A stretch of DNA of 64,000 bases from Paracoccaceae bacterium. GTDB taxonomy: Bacteria > Pseudomonadota > Alphaproteobacteria > Rhodobacterales > Rhodobacteraceae. The translations under genes were made by a program, and so were the position numbers. Position 1 is the stretch's first letter, and every line of letters starts with the position of its first letter. The stretch is from positions 1-64,000 of the forward strand of contig JANSYF010000001.1 in the NCBI GenBank assembly GCA_024742575.1, read 5' to 3'. Below are positions 9,690 to 18,840 of the stretch, piece by piece. The notes below the pieces were generated by a model. That model was not told the DNA's origin and searched no databases. It worked only from the letters and a program-made list of their open reading frames with translations.

Positions 9690-10933
9690 GCTACTTCAGC
9701 GGCTTGATTTCGACGGTTTTCGAGCGGCGCTATCGCAAGGCGCTTTCAGATGAAGTCGATGGTAGAACAACCTCCGAGCTCTGTGAGGCGCTGCTGAGCA
9801 GTCATGGGGAGGTGTCAGGCACTACACTGGCACGCAACCTGCTTGATCGCTATGCGGCGATGGGCTCTGATGAGAAAACAGAGTTCTTCAAGTTCATGAC
9901 ACATGAGCTTGAAATTGACCCTGCCGACGTCATCAGCACACTGAACGCTTACAAGGACAAACCCGGTAAAGGCACCTATCGTGCCTTTGCCGCAGCCTGC
10001 GAGCCGCAACGTCAGGAGTTGGCAAGACGGCTAAATCAAGTGCCGGGCGCTACGGGCCAGTTGGTTCAGATGCGCAAGGACTTGCTGGGCTTGATGAAAG
10101 AGCACCCGGACTTTGAACCTCTGGATGTGGACTTCAGGCACCTGTTTGCATCCTGGTTCAACAGAGGTTTCCTGGTTCTGCGTCCGATTGATTGGGGCAG
10201 TCCGGCTGAGATTCTTGAGAAGATCATTGCATATGAAGCAGTGCATGAAATCGACAGCTGGGATGACTTGCGGCGGAGACTGAAACCCACCGACCGCCGC
10301 TGCTTTGGCTTCTTTCATCCGTCGATGGCCGACGAACCACTCATCTTCGTAGAAGTTGCTTTCACCAAGGGTGTACCAAGCTCGGTTCAAGACTTGCTCG
10401 CAGATGAACGCGATGAGATCCGGGCGGAAGACGCTGATACCGCCGTGTTCTATTCAATTTCAAACTGTCAGTCGGGTCTTGCGGGTATCTCCTTTGGCAA
10501 CTCGTTGATCAAACAGGTCGTTTCTGACCTCTCGAAAGACCTGCAAAACCTCTCGACATTTGTGACCCTGTCACCAATCCCCGGCATGAATAAATGGCTG
10601 GGCGGAACACAGCTGGGCGCTGCAACGGCCGCCGACAATCAGGCATTGGCTGCTCATTACCTTCTGGAAGGCAAGAGATCGGACGGTATGCCGTATGATC
10701 CGGTTGCACGGTTTCACCTTGGCAATGGAGCGATGGTACACGCTGTCCATGCCGAAGCTGACGTGTCACCCAATGGTCGCAAACAATCAAACGGGGCCAT
10801 GGTCAACTACCTCTACGACCTCACTCAAATCTCACAAAACCACGAACAATTCGTAGGTGAAAAGACAGTGGTCGCATCTGCCGCAGTGAAGGCACTGAGC
10901 CGGTCGATAGCCGCGAAAAGCCAAGGAGATTAA
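9686..10933 (+). CDS. matA: Malonyl-CoA decarboxylase
   Basis: NCQSGLAGISFGNSLIKQVVSDLSKDLQNLSTFVTLSPIPGMNKWL, MCD signature; next to malonyl-CoA synthetase. Confidence 0.9.
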   Translation: MSYFSGLISTVFERRYRKALSDEVDGRTTSELCEALLSSHGEVSGTTLARNLLDRYAAMGSDEKTEFFKFMTHELEIDPADVISTLNAYKDKPGKGTYRAFAAACEPQRQELARRLNQVPGATGQLVQMRKDLLGLMKEHPDFEPLDVDFRHLFASWFNRGFLVLRPIDWGSPAEILEKIIAYEAVHEIDSWDDLRRRLKPTDRRCFGFFHPSMADEPLIFVEVAFTKGVPSSVQDLLADERDEIRAEDADTAVFYSISNCQSGLAGISFGNSLIKQVVSDLSKDLQNLSTFVTLSPIPGMNKWLGGTQLGAATAADNQALAAHYLLEGKRSDGMPYDPVARFHLGNGAMVHAVHAEADVSPNGRKQSNGAMVNYLYDLTQISQNHEQFVGEKTVVASAAVKALSRSIAAKSQGD

Positions 10934-10935
10934 TC

Positions 10936-12453
10936 ATGGCAAACCCTTTGTTTGATGCTCTTTTCGGTAAACACCAAGGCAAGACAACGCCGTTTCTTGA
11001 GTTGGCGGATGGCACGATCATTGCGCACAACGACTACCTTGAGCTTGCAGCGCAATATGCGCATGTGTTCACACAGCTTGGCGTCAAGTCGGGCGATCGC
11101 GTTGCGGCCCAGATAGGAAAATCTCCGCAAGCTCTTGCCGTCTACGCGGCATGTGTCCAAGCCGGCATCGTGTTCTTGCCCTTGAATACCGCGTACACGC
11201 CAGATGAAGTTTCGTACTTTGTCGAAAACAGCGGCGCGCGGGTGATGCTTTGCGATGGCAAACGATCCGAAGCGCTGGAGCCGATTGCAAAGGCAACGGG
11301 TGCAATTCTCGAGACACTGAACAACGATGGAAGCGGCAGCTTTACAATGCAGGCTAAGGCCATGCCATCCGCATTCCCAACTGTCGATCGAACTGAAGAC
11401 GATTTAGCGGCATTTCTTTATACGTCGGGGACAACAGGACGCTCTAAGGGAGCGATGTTGACACAAGGCAACCTACTTTCGAATTGCGAAGCCCTGGCAG
11501 AGGAATGGGAATTCACATCTGAAGACGTTCTTATTCACGCGCTACCGATTTTTCACACACACGGTTTGTTTGTGGCTACGAACATTTCGCTACTGGCGGG
11601 CAGCAAGATCTTCTTCATGCCCAAGTTCGACTTGGATGTCATTATCGATCGGATGCCGACAGCGACAACAATGATGGGCGTGCCAACATTCTATACCCGA
11701 CTTCTGGAAGATGAGCGTTTCACCAAAGAGTTGGCGCAGGACATGCGGCTGTTCGTTTCTGGCAGCGCACCACTTCTCGCAGAGACACATGTGCAATTCG
11801 AACAGCGTACCGGCCACCGTATTCTGGAACGCTACGGCATGACCGAAACCAACATGAATACGTCAAACCCATACAGGGGAGAACGTCGCGCTGGCACAGT
11901 TGGCTTCCCGCTGCCTCGCGTCGAGATCAAGATCACCGACAGCAAATCCGGAGCAACCTTACCTCAGGGCGAAATCGGCGAAATTGAGGTGCGCGGTCCA
12001 AACGTGTTCAAAGGCTATTGGCAAATGCCAGAGAAAACAGCCGCAGAGCTGCGTGCGGATGGCTTCTTCATCACTGGTGACCTTGGGCGGATCGATGAAG
12101 ACGGCTATCTGCACATCGTCGGCCGCAACAAAGATCTGATCATCTCTGGTGGCTACAACATTTACCCTAAAGAGATCGAGCTTCTGTTGGATGATGAAGA
12201 TGGCGTTCTAGAAAGCGCCGTCGTCGGTGTGCCGCATCCCGACTTTGGCGAAACGGTTATCGGGGTGCTTGTTGCGGAATCCGGCGCAGAGCTCGACCTT
12301 GACGCAATCAAGAAAAATATCGGGTCGTCGCTTGCACGCTTCAAACACCCGCAAAAGCTGGTCGTGTTGCCAGAACTGCCGCGCAACACAATGGGCAAAG
12401 TGCAAAAGAAAGCATTGCGCGATGCCTACAAGGACCTGTTTGCGCCCGCTTGA
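10936..12453 (+). CDS. matB: Malonyl-CoA synthetase (acyl-adenylate-forming)
   Basis: [49 protein letters not shown]. Confidence 0.9.
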   Translation: MANPLFDALFGKHQGKTTPFLELADGTIIAHNDYLELAAQYAHVFTQLGVKSGDRVAAQIGKSPQALAVYAACVQAGIVFLPLNTAYTPDEVSYFVENSGARVMLCDGKRSEALEPIAKATGAILETLNNDGSGSFTMQAKAMPSAFPTVDRTEDDLAAFLYTSGTTGRSKGAMLTQGNLLSNCEALAEEWEFTSEDVLIHALPIFHTHGLFVATNISLLAGSKIFFMPKFDLDVIIDRMPTATTMMGVPTFYTRLLEDERFTKELAQDMRLFVSGSAPLLAETHVQFEQRTGHRILERYGMTETNMNTSNPYRGERRAGTVGFPLPRVEIKITDSKSGATLPQGEIGEIEVRGPNVFKGYWQMPEKTAAELRADGFFITGDLGRIDEDGYLHIVGRNKDLIISGGYNIYPKEIELLLDDEDGVLESAVVGVPHPDFGETVIGVLVAESGAELDLDAIKKNIGSSLARFKHPQKLVVLPELPRNTMGKVQKKALRDAYKDLFAPA

Positions 12454-12695
12454 CCCCCCTGAACTGGACTGCGGTCGCGTCGAACGTGCCGTGGACCATT
12501 ATTTATGGTTCGCTGGTGCTGATCGAAGGGGTTGAGGGTCATTCTGGCGGCACAAATCCGGACTTTGCCAACTGGCATGATGTTGGCTGTATTGTGATGG
12601 CCAGCCACAGACCCGGCCTGCAAGACTATTTGCTCGGTTCAACCGCCGCGCGCGTCCTGCGTCATGCCAATTGCTCTGTCTACGTTGTCAGATAA
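12450..12695 (+). pseudogene. C-terminal remnant of a universal stress protein (UspA) domain
   Basis: [34 protein letters not shown] is the UspA C-terminal signature; N-terminal half lacks UspA-like sequence. Confidence 0.6.
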
Positions 12696-12755
12696 CGCGC
12701 GGCAATTTCGTGATTGAGTGACAGAATTTTTGCTTGGCTAAGCTTTGGTGCGTCG

Positions 12756-13082
12756 TCAGCTTGCGTTCATCCGCTCTACGTAGACGCGCATTTCTTCGGC
12801 CTCGTGACGGGCGTCGCGCAGACCTTCCATGGCAGCCGAAAGCTCTGCCTCGGTCTGGGCCAACTGGTTGGTCAGTTCCGCTTCGCGCTGTTGCAGGTAG
12901 GTGATCGCCTGATCGCGGGTTTCTTCGGCCTCGTGGAGTTCCTGACTCATGCGCTCAAGTTGATCCATGTCGGCTTGGCTTACACGGGTGAAGCGGTGGA
13001 CAAGCCAATTGGCAAACCATCCGAGGCAGAATGCCACGAAGAGAATAATCGCTGTCGTGATGACAAACTCAGTTCTGTCCAT
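12756..13082 (-). CDS. Membrane-anchored coiled-coil protein, hypothetical
   Basis: MDRTEFVITTAIILFVAFCLGWFANWLVH then a long Glu/Gln-rich helix; overlaps the 3' end of the upstream OmpA-family gene. Confidence 0.65.
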   Translation of the reverse strand: MDRTEFVITTAIILFVAFCLGWFANWLVHRFTRVSQADMDQLERMSQELHEAEETRDQAITYLQQREAELTNQLAQTEAELSAAMEGLRDARHEAEEMRVYVERMNAS

Positions 13083-14991
13083 CGCTGTTGTCCTCTGCGC
13101 CGTCGCTTTGTGATGTTTCGTCTGTCGGCGCGGGATCTGCAATACTTTCCAGCGTTGTTTCTGTCTCTTCCACCGGTTCAGGACGCCGCAACTTGAATTC
13201 GATGCGGCGGTTGGCCTCTCGGCCTTCTTCGGTGTCGTTGGTGGCGATGGGTTGTTCCTCGCCGTAGCCCCGCACTTCGTAGCTGGCGGTCAGAACGCGG
13301 CGTTGGCGCAGCGCATCGACCACCGCTTGTGCGCGTTCTTGGCTCAACTGTTGGTTCATCACCTCACGCCCTTGGCTGTCGGTGTGGCCCGCGATCACGA
13401 GGGGGATGTCGCCACAAAGCTGCAACAGCTCTGCGATCTCGTCCATGATATCTTGCGTGGCGGAGTCGAGGGTCGCCGACCCCGGCTCAAAGGTGATTTT
13501 GCGGTCGCCTATGATCTCGACAATCTGGGCTTCGCATTCTTCGGGTGTCGGAATGCCCAGTAGCGGATCAAGCTTTTCCTCGTAAGTCACCTCGATCTCG
13601 AACAATTCGCTTTCGCCCAATTTGTCGGCCAAGAGGCCCGCTATGTCGGAACTGGCATTCTGGTTTCCGGTAATGCCGGTGATCGACAGTGCGTCAGGGG
13701 TCACCACGACCACGCCATTCGACAGGCGCGACAGCGCTTCCAATCCAGCAAGAACGCGGCTGGACCAGTTTGCCGGCAGCGTTTCATCGACACGCGCGGT
13801 GGTGCGTACGGTGGATGAGCCAAACGCGGCACGGGCAAAGCTATCCGCGGTTTGACGGGCGATTTCGCTGTTGATGCGACCGCGCAATTGCACATCGCCT
13901 TCAGGACTACGCGTAGCGGTGAATTCGGGAATACCTTCGGGCGCAGCTTCGGGGGGCGTTGGCAGGGTGGCGTTGACCACGAAAACGTCCGGCAGATCGG
14001 TTTCAAGCGCGCCAACAACCCGGTCGAACAATGACTGGTCCGTGCCCTCGAGCGCGAAAAGTGTCACGTCAGCGTCTGCAAAAGTGATGTTTCCGCCGCC
14101 AAGTTGAACAATCGCGCTGATGCCCATTGCGGCTGCCGATCCCCATTCGTTGGTCGGTGTCCCAAGGCCAAGGCGACAGTCCAGTTTGCCTTCCATTCCC
14201 GCCGCCGCAGCCGCTTTGAGGATTTCGGTACGGTCATCTTCTGTGGGGGCGGCGCACGCATCGAACCGCACACCGTCAGCATCCTTGATAAAGCGCAAGG
14301 TGAACGGGGAAATGACAGGTCGCGGTGCGGTGATGTCAAGCGCAAGACGCAGGTCATTGCCCGCGCGGCGGGCCAGATCAGCTTCGACCCGGAGACGGGC
14401 ATCTTCGTTTGCGGCGGCGCCTTTTATGGCCACACGGCCCGCCTCGATCGAAATCTTAGAGCGGTCCAGAACGCGCAGCACGGACACCGCATAATCCAGC
14501 GCGTCCTCCAGTCCGTCTGGTACCGGGTATTCTGCGGTTTCCAGAAGGTCGGACACTGGTACGTCCGGCACGGCGCGGGTGATGTCTTCTAGCAATTGTT
14601 CGCGATCGACGGCCGCAGGTAAAAGCCCGATCATCGACACGCCGGTGTCATTGCGAAGCAGTTCGACCGAGAAGCGGGGCGGTGCGATACCGTCACTGTC
14701 GATAATGTCGATCTGGTCGATGACGCGGGCAGAATCAACAACACGTCCCGCCGCGCTAAGAGCTTGAAACCGCGCGGCTTCGGTTGGTGCGGTTCCGATC
14801 AAAAAGACCAGCAATCCGTCGGTGTCGACATCGGCCCATGTGAGGGCATCACGGTCCAATTCAGTGCGCACAGCCCGCTCAGAGCTTTCCTCGACAGCAC
14901 CTGCGGCGACCCAAGCGGCCCCAACACTGAGGACCGAAGCTATGGCAAAGGCACAAAAGAGGATGAAAACAGAAGACAGGCGCATCAACAT
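13069..14991 (-). CDS. OmpA family protein with BON-like repeats
   Basis: C-terminal GHTDSQGREVMNQQLSQERAQAVVDAL...NRRIEFKLR. Confidence 0.85.
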   Translation of the reverse strand: MLMRLSSVFILFCAFAIASVLSVGAAWVAAGAVEESSERAVRTELDRDALTWADVDTDGLLVFLIGTAPTEAARFQALSAAGRVVDSARVIDQIDIIDSDGIAPPRFSVELLRNDTGVSMIGLLPAAVDREQLLEDITRAVPDVPVSDLLETAEYPVPDGLEDALDYAVSVLRVLDRSKISIEAGRVAIKGAAANEDARLRVEADLARRAGNDLRLALDITAPRPVISPFTLRFIKDADGVRFDACAAPTEDDRTEILKAAAAAGMEGKLDCRLGLGTPTNEWGSAAAMGISAIVQLGGGNITFADADVTLFALEGTDQSLFDRVVGALETDLPDVFVVNATLPTPPEAAPEGIPEFTATRSPEGDVQLRGRINSEIARQTADSFARAAFGSSTVRTTARVDETLPANWSSRVLAGLEALSRLSNGVVVVTPDALSITGITGNQNASSDIAGLLADKLGESELFEIEVTYEEKLDPLLGIPTPEECEAQIVEIIGDRKITFEPGSATLDSATQDIMDEIAELLQLCGDIPLVIAGHTDSQGREVMNQQLSQERAQAVVDALRQRRVLTASYEVRGYGEEQPIATNDTEEGREANRRIEFKLRRPEPVEETETTLESIADPAPTDETSQSDGAEDNSDGQN

Positions 14992-15044
14992 TCCGCGTCA
15001 GTTGAGAATGGCAAAGCGATACGCTGCAGCGCCCCGGATGGCAA

Positions 15045-16010
15045 TCACGCGAAAACGGCAGCGGCGAAAAACAGCACAGGGATCAGCCCCGCATCCCGGT
15101 TCGACCGGAAGAGTTGTAAAAGACGGGCCATATCGTCGAGTTTTAGCCGACGCATTTGCCACATCATGTGCCAGCCCATCGCCCACGGCCCCCCAAGCGC
15201 GATCACCAATGCAAAGATCTCGCCCCGAGGGGCGGCGAGGATGATGGCGAACCCCATCAGCGTCACGGTCAAAACAAGAAACCACGCAAGATATCTGGGG
15301 GTCTTTTCGCCGAAAAGCCGGGCGGTGGATTTCACGCCGATCAACGCATCGTCTTCGGTGTCCTGATGGGCGTAGATCGTATCGTAGAACAGCGTCCATG
15401 CCATACCAGCGAGGTAAAGGCACACAGCTGGCCATTGCAGTTGACCTGTATGTGCCGTCCACGCCAGAAGCGCGCCCCAGTTGAAGGCGATGCCAAGAAA
15501 CACCTGCGGCCACCATGTAAAGCGTTTGGCAAAGGGATAGATAGCCACCGGCACCAGCGCGATGATCCCAAGCAGAATCGCCTGCATGGGAAAGGTGATC
15601 AGGATGCAGAACGCAATCAAAGACTGGAACACCGCCCAGACCAGAGCCTGTTTCACCGTCACCTGACCCGAGGGAATCGGCCGTGACGCAGTGCGTGCGA
15701 CCGAGCCGTCGAAATCGCGGTCGGTGATGTCGTTCCAAGTGCAACCCGCGCCGCGCATCAGGAACGCGCCGATGCCACACCCAAGAATGATCCACGCATC
15801 AAACAACCGGGCTTCACCCGTGTGAAACATCGCCAAAAGAGTGCCCCAGACACAGGGCAGATACAGCAACCATGTGCCGATGGGTCTGTCCGCGCGGCTG
15901 AGCCGAAGATAGGGACGCGTCCATGCCGGGGCCAGCGTGTCGACCCAATTACCCGTGACGGCGTCGGCAACCTGACCGCTCTGGTCTGGTGAAATCTGCG
16001 GGCCGGGCAT
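15045..16010 (-). CDS. ubiA: 4-hydroxybenzoate octaprenyltransferase
   Basis: RADRPIGTWLLYLPCVWG, NDITDRDFDGSVARTASRPIPSG. Confidence 0.92.
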   Translation of the reverse strand: MPGPQISPDQSGQVADAVTGNWVDTLAPAWTRPYLRLSRADRPIGTWLLYLPCVWGTLLAMFHTGEARLFDAWIILGCGIGAFLMRGAGCTWNDITDRDFDGSVARTASRPIPSGQVTVKQALVWAVFQSLIAFCILITFPMQAILLGIIALVPVAIYPFAKRFTWWPQVFLGIAFNWGALLAWTAHTGQLQWPAVCLYLAGMAWTLFYDTIYAHQDTEDDALIGVKSTARLFGEKTPRYLAWFLVLTVTLMGFAIILAAPRGEIFALVIALGGPWAMGWHMMWQMRRLKLDDMARLLQLFRSNRDAGLIPVLFFAAAVFA

Positions 16011-16022
16011 ATGTGTTGCTCC

Positions 16023-16754
16023 ATGACTGAAAAACTGCGTGCGAAAGTCAGGCTTTTTGTAGAGCAGCCGCTTGGGGCGGTACAACCTGTTCCTCTGACG
16101 CGGGAACAGGCACATTACCTGTTTGGCGTGATGCGGATGGCGGTGGGCGACGCGGTCGCGCTGTTCAATGGGCGCGATGGCGAGTGGCAGGCCGACGTGG
16201 CCGAGGCGGGCAAACGTGGAGGCATCTTGGTCTGTCGCGAGCAGTCACAGCGGCAAGTGATGCCGCCGGACCTATGGCTGCTGTTCGCGCCGATCAAGAA
16301 AGCGCGCACCGATTTCATCGTCGAAAAGGCGACAGAGATGGGCGTGCGGCGCATTGTGCCGGTGCAGACTGCCCACACCAATTCCGAACGCATCCGGCAA
16401 GACCGATTGCAGGCACATGCGGTCGAGGCGGCAGAACAATGCGGCGGGGTGTTCGTGCCAGAGGTGGCGGAACTTACCAAGCTTGATCGGCTCTTGAGTC
16501 ATTGGGACAGCGGGCGGCGGATCGCGTTTTGTGACGAGGCGCTGGCTGGAGAGACCGGGCGTCTACCCGATGTGCCGGGACCATGGGCGATCCTGATCGG
16601 GCCAGAAGGCGGGTTTTCAGAGGACGAACGCAAACGGCTGCGGGGGCTGGACTATGCCACACCGATCAGCCTTGGGCCACGTATTTTGCGGGCTGATACG
16701 GCGGCGGTGGCGGCGCTGACCCTTTGGCAAAGTACGCTAGGAGATTGGGCGTGA
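16023..16754 (+). CDS. rsmE: 16S rRNA (uracil(1498)-N(3))-methyltransferase
   Basis: ILIGPEGGFSEDERKRL...SLGPRILRADTAAVAAL. Confidence 0.92.
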   Translation: MTEKLRAKVRLFVEQPLGAVQPVPLTREQAHYLFGVMRMAVGDAVALFNGRDGEWQADVAEAGKRGGILVCREQSQRQVMPPDLWLLFAPIKKARTDFIVEKATEMGVRRIVPVQTAHTNSERIRQDRLQAHAVEAAEQCGGVFVPEVAELTKLDRLLSHWDSGRRIAFCDEALAGETGRLPDVPGPWAILIGPEGGFSEDERKRLRGLDYATPISLGPRILRADTAAVAALTLWQSTLGDWA

Positions 16755-16757
16755 CGA

Positions 16758-16800
16758 ATTTTCGGTCAACCGAAAATCGCACATCCGCCGACGGATGTGC
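16758..16800. repeat. Paired hairpins after rsmE
   Basis: ATTTTCGGT-CA-ACCGAAAAT then GCACATCCG-CCGA-CGGATGTGC. Confidence 0.8.
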
Positions 16801-16818
16801 CGCAACGGGTGACACGCG

Positions 16819-17349
16819 ATGAACTTTATCCGCCCCGAAGTGCGCGCGGTGATCCTGCGCTGGCGCGAAGCGCTGGTCGGGGCCGCGATACTGCTGCTTG
16901 GACTTTACTGGGCTCTTGGCGTGACGCCGGGCTTGCTTGTCTGGATCGGCTATCTGGCGCTGTTTCTAGGGGCCGCCTTGTTTTTTGCCGGTTTGCAACG
17001 CGGACGCGCGCGGATGGGCGGCGGCGGGCCGGGCGTGGTGCAAGTAATCGAACGACGCATCGGCTATTTCGGGCCGCTGAATGGTGGATTGGTCGATCTT
17101 GACGCGGTGACCTCGCTCAGCCTCGACCCGACCGAACACCCGCGCCACTGGGTCATCACACACGAGGGCGGGCCCGCACTGCACATTCCCGTAAATGCCG
17201 AAGGAGCGGATGTGTTGTTTGATGCTTTCGCCAGTCTTCCCGGCCTTAGTCCCGGCCGTGTCGCATCGACCTTGAAACATGAGGGCACCGCGCCAATTGT
17301 GCTTTGGCGCAGACCTGACCTTGAGAAACGCATTACGCGCCTGCATTGA
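16819..17349 (+). CDS. Hypothetical membrane protein
   Basis: 176 aa, two N-terminal TM segments. Confidence 0.7.
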   Translation: MNFIRPEVRAVILRWREALVGAAILLLGLYWALGVTPGLLVWIGYLALFLGAALFFAGLQRGRARMGGGGPGVVQVIERRIGYFGPLNGGLVDLDAVTSLSLDPTEHPRHWVITHEGGPALHIPVNAEGADVLFDAFASLPGLSPGRVASTLKHEGTAPIVLWRRPDLEKRITRLH

Positions 17350-17412
17350 CAGCCTCGAAAAATCAGCCCAAGGCTGACCTCTATCAAAGAGCAGACAGAC
17401 CGGAGACGCGCC

Positions 17413-18783
17413 ATGTCGATCCCACAATCAGGTGGCGGGCCCATCGAACATCAAGACCAGTTGGCTGAATATCTGGCCTCGGGCTGCAAGCCCAAGGAAG
17501 ACTGGCGCATTGGCACCGAACACGAGAAATTCGGCTATTGCAAAGACAGTCTAAAACCGCTGCCGTACGAAGGCGAGCGGTCGATTCTGGCGGTTTTGCA
17601 GGGCCTACGTGACGCGCACGGATGGGCGCCGGTCGTGGAAGGCCAATACCTCATCGGTCTTGAAAAAGACGGCGCGAACATCTCGCTCGAACCGGGCGGA
17701 CAGCTGGAGCTATCGGGTGCCCCGCTTGAGACGATTCATCAGACCTGCGACGAGGTGAACGATCATCTGCGCGATGTGAAGGATATCGCCGACAAGATCG
17801 GTGTTGAGTTCATCGGGCTGGGCGCGGCGCCGATCTGGCAGCACGAAGACATGCCGCTGATGCCCAAGGGGCGTTACAAGCTGATGGACAGCTACATGTC
17901 CAAGGTCGGCACTTCTGGCACGACCATGATGCGCCGGACCTGCACCGTACAGGTGAACCTCGACTTCTCATCCGAAGCGGACATGGTTCAAAAGATGCGC
18001 GTTGCGCTGGCCTTGCAGCCGGTGGCAAACGCGTTGTTTGCCACCTCGCCCTTCTTTGAAGGCAACCTGAATGGGCACAAAAGCTGGCGCGGACGGGTCT
18101 GGCGGCATTTGGACGATGCACGCACAGGGATGTTGCCCTTTGTCTTTGAGGACGGTTTCGGGTTCGAGGCTTGGGTGCAATACGCGCTCGATGTGCCGAT
18201 GTATTTTGTTTACCGCGACGGGGTGTATCACGACGCACTGGGGCAGTCGTTCCGCGATTTTCTCAAAGGCGAGCTGCCTGCGTTGCCGGGCGAAACACCG
18301 ACGCTGTCGGATTGGGCAGATCACCTAACGACGATTTTCCCCGAAGCGCGGGTAAAGAAGTTCATCGAGATGCGCGGGGCAGATGGTGGCCCGTGGCGGC
18401 GTCTGTGTGCCTTGCCCGCGTTCTGGGTTGGCCTGACTTACGATCAATCGGCGCTTGATGCGGCTTGGGATTTGGTCAAAGGCTTGGATGCCGAGACCCG
18501 CGAAGGGCTACGCGTGGCCGCGTCCATCGACGGACTTCAGGCCGAGGTGAACGGGATCAAGATGCACGATCTGGCGCGCGAAGCCTTGAAGATTTCAGAG
18601 GCTGGTCTGGTGGCGCGCGCGCGACCCGGTGCCGGAGGGCTGGTGCCGAACGAGACCCATTTCCTGAACGCGCTGAAGGAAAGCGTCGAGACGGGTAAGA
18701 CTCTCGCTGACGAATTCATCGACCATTACAATGGCGATTGGAACGGTGATATCAGCCGGATTTACGGCGAATACAGCTACTGA
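17413..18783 (+). CDS. gshA: Glutamate--cysteine ligase
   Basis: GTEHEKFGY...EPGGQLELSGAPLETIH...; 456 aa GCS2-type. Confidence 0.93.
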   Translation: MSIPQSGGGPIEHQDQLAEYLASGCKPKEDWRIGTEHEKFGYCKDSLKPLPYEGERSILAVLQGLRDAHGWAPVVEGQYLIGLEKDGANISLEPGGQLELSGAPLETIHQTCDEVNDHLRDVKDIADKIGVEFIGLGAAPIWQHEDMPLMPKGRYKLMDSYMSKVGTSGTTMMRRTCTVQVNLDFSSEADMVQKMRVALALQPVANALFATSPFFEGNLNGHKSWRGRVWRHLDDARTGMLPFVFEDGFGFEAWVQYALDVPMYFVYRDGVYHDALGQSFRDFLKGELPALPGETPTLSDWADHLTTIFPEARVKKFIEMRGADGGPWRRLCALPAFWVGLTYDQSALDAAWDLVKGLDAETREGLRVAASIDGLQAEVNGIKMHDLAREALKISEAGLVARARPGAGGLVPNETHFLNALKESVETGKTLADEFIDHYNGDWNGDISRIYGEYSY

Positions 18784-18790
18784 GGCGCCG

Positions 18791-18837
18791 CACCTTTTCC
18801 AAAAGGTGTGCCCGGCTTATCAAAAAGCCGGGCACAC
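18791..18837. repeat. Paired hairpins between convergent gshA and ggt
   Basis: CACCTTTT-CC-AAAAGGTG and overlapping GTGTGCCCGGCTT-ATCAAA-AAGCCGGGCACAC. Confidence 0.8.
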
Positions 18838-18840
18838 GAA

